Assembly (NCBI GenBank): GCA_020061125.1
Contig: JAGUYV010000011.1
Coordinates: forward strand, 1 to 8,860
DNA: 8,860 bases
Direction of reading: 5' to 3'
Source: a bacterium
GTDB lineage: Bacteria > UBP15 > UBA6099 > DSWB01
The notes below the pieces were generated by a model, which was not told the DNA's origin, did not search any database, and worked only from the letters and a program-made list of their open reading frames with translations. A program made the translations under genes and the position numbers. Positions 5,595-8,860 of the stretch are shown here, piece after piece; the stretch's first letter is position 1; each line of letters starts with the position of its first letter.

Positions 5595-7646
5595 TTGGCG
5601 GAATATGTAAATCAAAATGGCATACCGGGAATCCGTGTGGTTCCTGAATCAGCAGAAGCGGCCCCTTCCGGAAATTACGATGCATGGCTAAAAATCACAT
5701 GCGCCTCAATTATCATAATAGGCTTGATTATCAGGACGGGAACGCTCTTCTCTTACAACAGCTTCTACGAAAACACTTATTATTATCTCCAGGCACTGGG
5801 CCAGTCTGTGACCGGAAGGCTGATGCACACCGGCAATCACGCGGGCGGGTTTTCAATTGTTCAAGGACCGCTCGTTTTTTATCTGTTTTCGTTGTTTCTT
5901 CGTATCAGAAGTTCTTTTGTCGATATGATGGCGCTGTCGTTTTTTTTGAATGTCGCAACTGTTTATTTGTTTTTTATCGCTTTTTCCAAAAGAACAAATG
6001 TTAATACAGCCCTTGCGGCGGCGGCCCTTGCGGCGGCGTGCAACGGTTATATTCTAATCACGGGTAATGTGCGCCCGCTGATGTTCCTGCCTTTTTCCAT
6101 AGTGCTCTGGGTCCATGCCCTTTTGAAAGGGTTTGAGGGAGGCAAGCATGCCGCCGCGTATTTCCTTTTCAGTTTCTTCATGCTGTCATGCGCCTTGAAT
6201 TCCCATGCTTCGGGTTTTCTTCTCATCCCCGCGGCACTGTTCATTTATTTCATTCTCAAGCCGAGGCCAAAACTGGTTTTTGTGCTCATAGGGATCTGGT
6301 TGATACTCTCAACCTACTATCTTTACATTGAAGATGAATTCACAGCGGGTTTCCCGATCCTGCTGTCTGTGCTGGGCGCTATGGGGTCACAACCGGCGCA
6401 CCCCGGCTCATCGTTTTTCCCGGCTTTAACCAGGCTGGCATCCGATTATTTTTCGACTCTCGGAATTGTTTTCGGCGCCACATCGCTGATAACTCTTGTC
6501 TTCGGCATTTGCATCATGGCGCGGAAATACAGCCCGGACAGAAGACTGTGGGTGGTGTGGGCCGGAATTCAGTTCTGGGGCCTGGCCGGGCTCCTGGTCA
6601 AAAGTGATTCCGAACGTTTCTTTCTCGTGTATCTCACAGGTGCTATTGGAACAGCCGGGTTGGCGTTGCGGGCTTTGCTGTCTCAAAAGAGGATACCCCG
6701 GCCAGCGGCCGTGTCGCTGGCATTATTGTTCCTTTGCTTTTGTTCGCTTGCATCGATCAGGAGGAATATGGAGGCCATCCCTCCGCTGCGATCCATGATA
6801 ACGAAAACCGCCGGGTCGCATGATATCAGGCGGAGGGTTCCAACCATTGCCCTTTCCAGGCAGGCGTATGATCTGTTCGAATTCGAGGAAACCACGCCAA
6901 AGGATTATCACCGCCGGTTCCATACATTTGCGGGCGAGTACAGGAAGCCGGGCCTCATACAACTCGATGCGTTCGCTTATCATTATTTCGTTGAGAGAAC
7001 CCCGTCCAGAGAAGAGAAAATGACGCATGACATCCTTTTTTTCCTTGAAGAGGGCCGGCAAGGGGAATTGTTTGAAAAAATTGACAATATCCCGTTGACC
7101 CGTGAAAAAGGCACATCCTATATATTTTATGAAAGCCGCATTGACCCCGACTCTTGGACTTACTGCCCCGGTCCTTTGAAGGGACGGAATTACGAGCTTT
7201 TGAAGAGCGATTTGGATTGCACCGTCTTTTCCCGGTATTTCATGGGCAAGGATCAGCAAATGTTCCTGGATATGTACCCGGAACTCGAAAAGGACCCGGA
7301 CTATGGGCCTCCTCCGGAATGGGAATCGGGAAGCACATACAGCATTTTCATGTCAATAGATTCCGGGAAGCCTCGGGCGGGCAACCGGTTGCTGGTAATT
7401 CAAACGATCGGGTGTGTCGGCGATACCGTGTTGCTGAATGGACGGCTATACCCCGTGCAAGGATATATGAAAACAGCCCTTACGGCGGATACTGATGCCT
7501 ATGCGTGCAGCGCCTGGGTGGTATTGCCCGCGGATGGAGGGCGTGTGGGATTTGAATGGCATTATAAATATCCGGACGCGGATCTGTTTTTGGATGTCAT
7601 TGATATTGACATTCCGGGGAAAGCGTCCGTTAAGAAGACAGGTTAA
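5595..7646 (+). CDS. Multi-pass membrane protein, GT-C (GT39-like) glycosyltransferase candidate
   Basis: 683 residues. The start is TTG 5595: no ATG or GTG in frame lies between it and the upstream stop (5514-5516), and GGAGAGG (5580-5586) sits 8 nt before it. The N-terminal 390 residues hold about ten hydrophobic segments (roughly 33-54, 90-104, 112-132, 137-156, 160-178, 186-220, 226-244, 284-308, 318-335, 340-361, 370-387). The layout fits GT-C enzymes, which transfer sugars from polyprenyl-phosphate donors on the outer face of the inner membrane: first helix, short loop with acidic residue (FYENTYYYLQ, Glu59), then an amphipathic stretch and GPLVFYL, like the family's PPL-type motif. The usual Asp-Glu pair of the first loop is not present as such. 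Residues 395-683 form a large non-membrane part whose last 100 residues look beta-rich. It could instead be a non-catalytic membrane protein of this fold. It ends 36 bp from a convergent radical SAM gene. Confidence 0.7.
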   Translation: MAEYVNQNGIPGIRVVPESAEAAPSGNYDAWLKITCASIIIIGLIIRTGTLFSYNSFYENTYYYLQALGQSVTGRLMHTGNHAGGFSIVQGPLVFYLFSLFLRIRSSFVDMMALSFFLNVATVYLFFIAFSKRTNVNTALAAAALAAACNGYILITGNVRPLMFLPFSIVLWVHALLKGFEGGKHAAAYFLFSFFMLSCALNSHASGFLLIPAALFIYFILKPRPKLVFVLIGIWLILSTYYLYIEDEFTAGFPILLSVLGAMGSQPAHPGSSFFPALTRLASDYFSTLGIVFGATSLITLVFGICIMARKYSPDRRLWVVWAGIQFWGLAGLLVKSDSERFFLVYLTGAIGTAGLALRALLSQKRIPRPAAVSLALLFLCFCSLASIRRNMEAIPPLRSMITKTAGSHDIRRRVPTIALSRQAYDLFEFEETTPKDYHRRFHTFAGEYRKPGLIQLDAFAYHYFVERTPSREEKMTHDILFFLEEGRQGELFEKIDNIPLTREKGTSYIFYESRIDPDSWTYCPGPLKGRNYELLKSDLDCTVFSRYFMGKDQQMFLDMYPELEKDPDYGPPPEWESGSTYSIFMSIDSGKPRAGNRLLVIQTIGCVGDTVLLNGRLYPVQGYMKTALTADTDAYACSAWVVLPADGGRVGFEWHYKYPDADLFLDVIDIDIPGKASVKKTG

Positions 7647-7653
7647 GCGATTG

Positions 7654-7674
7654 CGCGCCGCGTGTGGCGGCACG
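7654..7674. terminator. Hairpin between convergent genes
   Basis: GCCGC (7657-7661) pairs with GCGGC (7667-7671) around a 5-nt loop, extended by CG/CG across one mismatch. It fills most of the 36-bp gap between two converging stop codons, where a shared terminator would be expected. No T-run follows on either strand, so termination would have to be rho-dependent or weak. Confidence 0.3.
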
Positions 7675-7682
7675 GCGGGGCC

Positions 7683-8729
7683 TCACTCCGGCTTTATGAA
7701 AATATCACCCCGGAAACTGTTTTCCGTGCAATCCTTGCACATGCCGATGGACTCGGGATCCTCGGCGAGTTTTCTTCTGAATGAACGGTACTTCTCGTTG
7801 TTCCATACGGCCGCAAATCCGCCCCTGCCGTGGATGTTGCCCATGACATGGCGGAATCCGGAATCAATGCAGCAAGGGACGACATCCCCGTTCGTGGTGA
7901 TGACCGAGCTTCGCCAGGGCCTGTTGCAATACAGTGCGGCCGGTGGGCCGTGCCCGTCCGCTCCGGCACATTGGAATTCCTTCCGGGCTGGCAATAATTC
8001 ACCGGCATTTTCCGGGTTGTGATATGTTACCAGCCTGCGGAATGTGATCCTGTCGACCCCGAGCTGCGCCCCGAGTTTCTTGAATGCCTGAATTTCGTTT
8101 TCATTCTCTTTTGTGAGGATCATTTTCAGCTCCACCACCGGTGTGCGCGAGCGCAGCTTTTTCTTTTGTTCCATGAAATCCATTGTGTTGTCCGTGACGG
8201 TGCTAAAGTTTTCTTTTCCGCGGATTGCCCCGTATGTTACTGCGCGGGCGCCGTCCATGGAAATCACTAAATAACACAAGCCGCTGCTGATGAGGGATTC
8301 TGACATTTCCGCGCCGAGATTTTTGCCGTTCGTATGCATCACCGTCATGATCTTCTTGCCTGTTGCCATTCGGGCCATTGCGCCAATATTTTCGTTCAAT
8401 AATGGTTCGCCCCAGTCCCAGAGACTGAAGAAAATCGAGGTGGCGCATAATTCGTTGATGATAGCGGTGTAAGTCTCCATGTCCATGAAAGCAGGTTGCC
8501 GGGGAGCGGAACGCTGCAAGGCGCACATGGGGCATTTCATGTCACAGATTGCGGACGGTTCGACCATGAGCGCGAAAGGCAGCCCTTCCACGGTTTCCGC
8601 GCGCTTGCGCTCGGATTTGAGCACGCGGCACGCATTCATTATTTTTCTGTGTGAAAAAGAGGCTTTCATCGCCGAGGGCATTAATGAGAGAATGTCCGCC
8701 AGCCCGAATTCCGCGTTGAAGACCCTCAT
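7683..8729 (-). CDS. Radical SAM/SPASM domain protein
   Basis: 348 residues from ATG 8729. A TTG at 8822 is in frame but would overlap the preceding gene by 43 nt and add an unremarkable 31 residues, so ATG is preferred; its ribosome binding site is weak either way. The radical SAM cluster motif CDMKCPMC is seen (Cys62, Cys66, Cys69), which binds a [4Fe-4S] cluster and S-adenosylmethionine, followed by the GE motif WGEPLLN (about 106-112) and the strand YLVISMDG. The C-terminal SPASM region carries Cys268 (CNRPW), Cys286-Cys287 (VVPCC), Cys331 and Cys334 (CKDC), the usual ligands of an auxiliary cluster. SPASM enzymes modify peptides, proteins or small molecules; many relatives of this type lie in cell-surface polysaccharide loci. 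No precursor peptide gene was found next to it. The substrate cannot be read from the sequence; the family call is firm. Confidence 0.93.
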   Translation of the reverse strand: MRVFNAEFGLADILSLMPSAMKASFSHRKIMNACRVLKSERKRAETVEGLPFALMVEPSAICDMKCPMCALQRSAPRQPAFMDMETYTAIINELCATSIFFSLWDWGEPLLNENIGAMARMATGKKIMTVMHTNGKNLGAEMSESLISSGLCYLVISMDGARAVTYGAIRGKENFSTVTDNTMDFMEQKKKLRSRTPVVELKMILTKENENEIQAFKKLGAQLGVDRITFRRLVTYHNPENAGELLPARKEFQCAGADGHGPPAALYCNRPWRSSVITTNGDVVPCCIDSGFRHVMGNIHGRGGFAAVWNNEKYRSFRRKLAEDPESIGMCKDCTENSFRGDIFIKPE

Positions 8730-8779
8730 GCCGTCGTCCGCCCGCTTGTCAATAAGTTTCCGAGACCTCTGAAAAACCG

Positions 8780-8860
8780 CTATAGAATCCCGCCCCCTGC
8801 ACCCAATGCGCTTTTCAGCCAATCTATTGTGAAAATCAGCGGGTTTTCACGCATGCCGAA
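8780..8860 (-). CDS. C-terminal end of an unidentified gene (5' end outside window)
   Basis: Reading leftwards from the window edge, a frame runs 26 codons to TAG at 8782-8780 and includes NPLIFTIDWLKSALGAGG. The residue mix and clean stop 50 nt before the radical SAM start suggest the end of a real upstream gene in the same transcription unit. Too short to assign to a family. Confidence 0.42.
   Translation of the reverse strand, partial: FGMRENPLIFTIDWLKSALGAGGGIL

Noticed and set aside
6723-7259. 178-codon minus-strand frame
   Set aside because: Antisense shadow inside the GT-C-like gene with no recognisable features.
7495-8022. 175-codon plus-strand frame spanning the convergent gene ends
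   Set aside because: It overlaps the 3' end of one certain gene and is antisense to the SPASM region of the other; no family resemblance.
7683-8822. TTG 8822 as the start of the radical SAM gene
   Set aside because: It would overlap the end of the preceding minus-strand gene by 43 nt and no good ribosome binding site supports it; ATG 8729 avoids this. Not fully excluded.

Overview
The window looks like a chromosomal stretch of a Gram-negative bacterium. Two lipoproteins carry a lipobox followed by a Gly run, there are DUF1566, PEGA and carboxypeptidase-regulatory-like modules, and one gene encodes a dockerin-like Ca-binding protein. This style is common in deltaproteobacteria-like and related environmental lineages, but no rRNA or housekeeping gene is present, so the taxon is a guess. 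Base composition is patchy. Sampled 60-base lines give 75% GC at 2101-2160, 40% at 4021-4080, 60% at 5041-5100 and 42% at 5401-5460.

Layout. (1) 1-2430, plus strand, GC-rich: the 3' end of one gene, then a complete DUF1566 lipoprotein gene. Both end in the same four-cysteine tail, C-x8-C-x12-C-x9-C, so they look like tandem relatives. A CRP-type palindrome precedes the second gene. (2) 2431-2816: a terminator-like hairpin, then a promoter/operator-like patch with no recognisable gene behind it. (3) 2817-5356: a 2.5-kb block bounded by inverted copies of a 27/28-bp repeat; the right copy has an extra tandem 17-mer. Inside, on the minus strand, lie a dockerin-like gene fragment whose 5' end is cut off exactly at the right repeat and, 5 nt after its stop, a complete AT-richer lipoprotein gene (CarboxypepD_reg-like, PEGA, PKD-like, TolB-like propeller). 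(4) 5347-5594: AT-rich spacer. (5) 5595-7646, plus: a large multi-pass membrane protein resembling GT-C (GT39-like) glycosyltransferases, starting at TTG. (6) 7683-8729, minus: a radical SAM/SPASM protein convergent with it, preceded on the same strand by the last 26 codons of another gene.

Functionally, the left half is about secreted, lipid-anchored surface proteins, and the right half may belong to a glycan or cell-surface modification locus. The two halves are separated by the repeat-bounded block. The most interesting signals are the inverted repeats with the gene truncated at their edge, the shared N-terminal chassis of the two lipoproteins with unrelated C-terminal domains, and the shared cysteine tail. 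No CRISPR array, tRNA, rRNA or intact transposase gene was seen.
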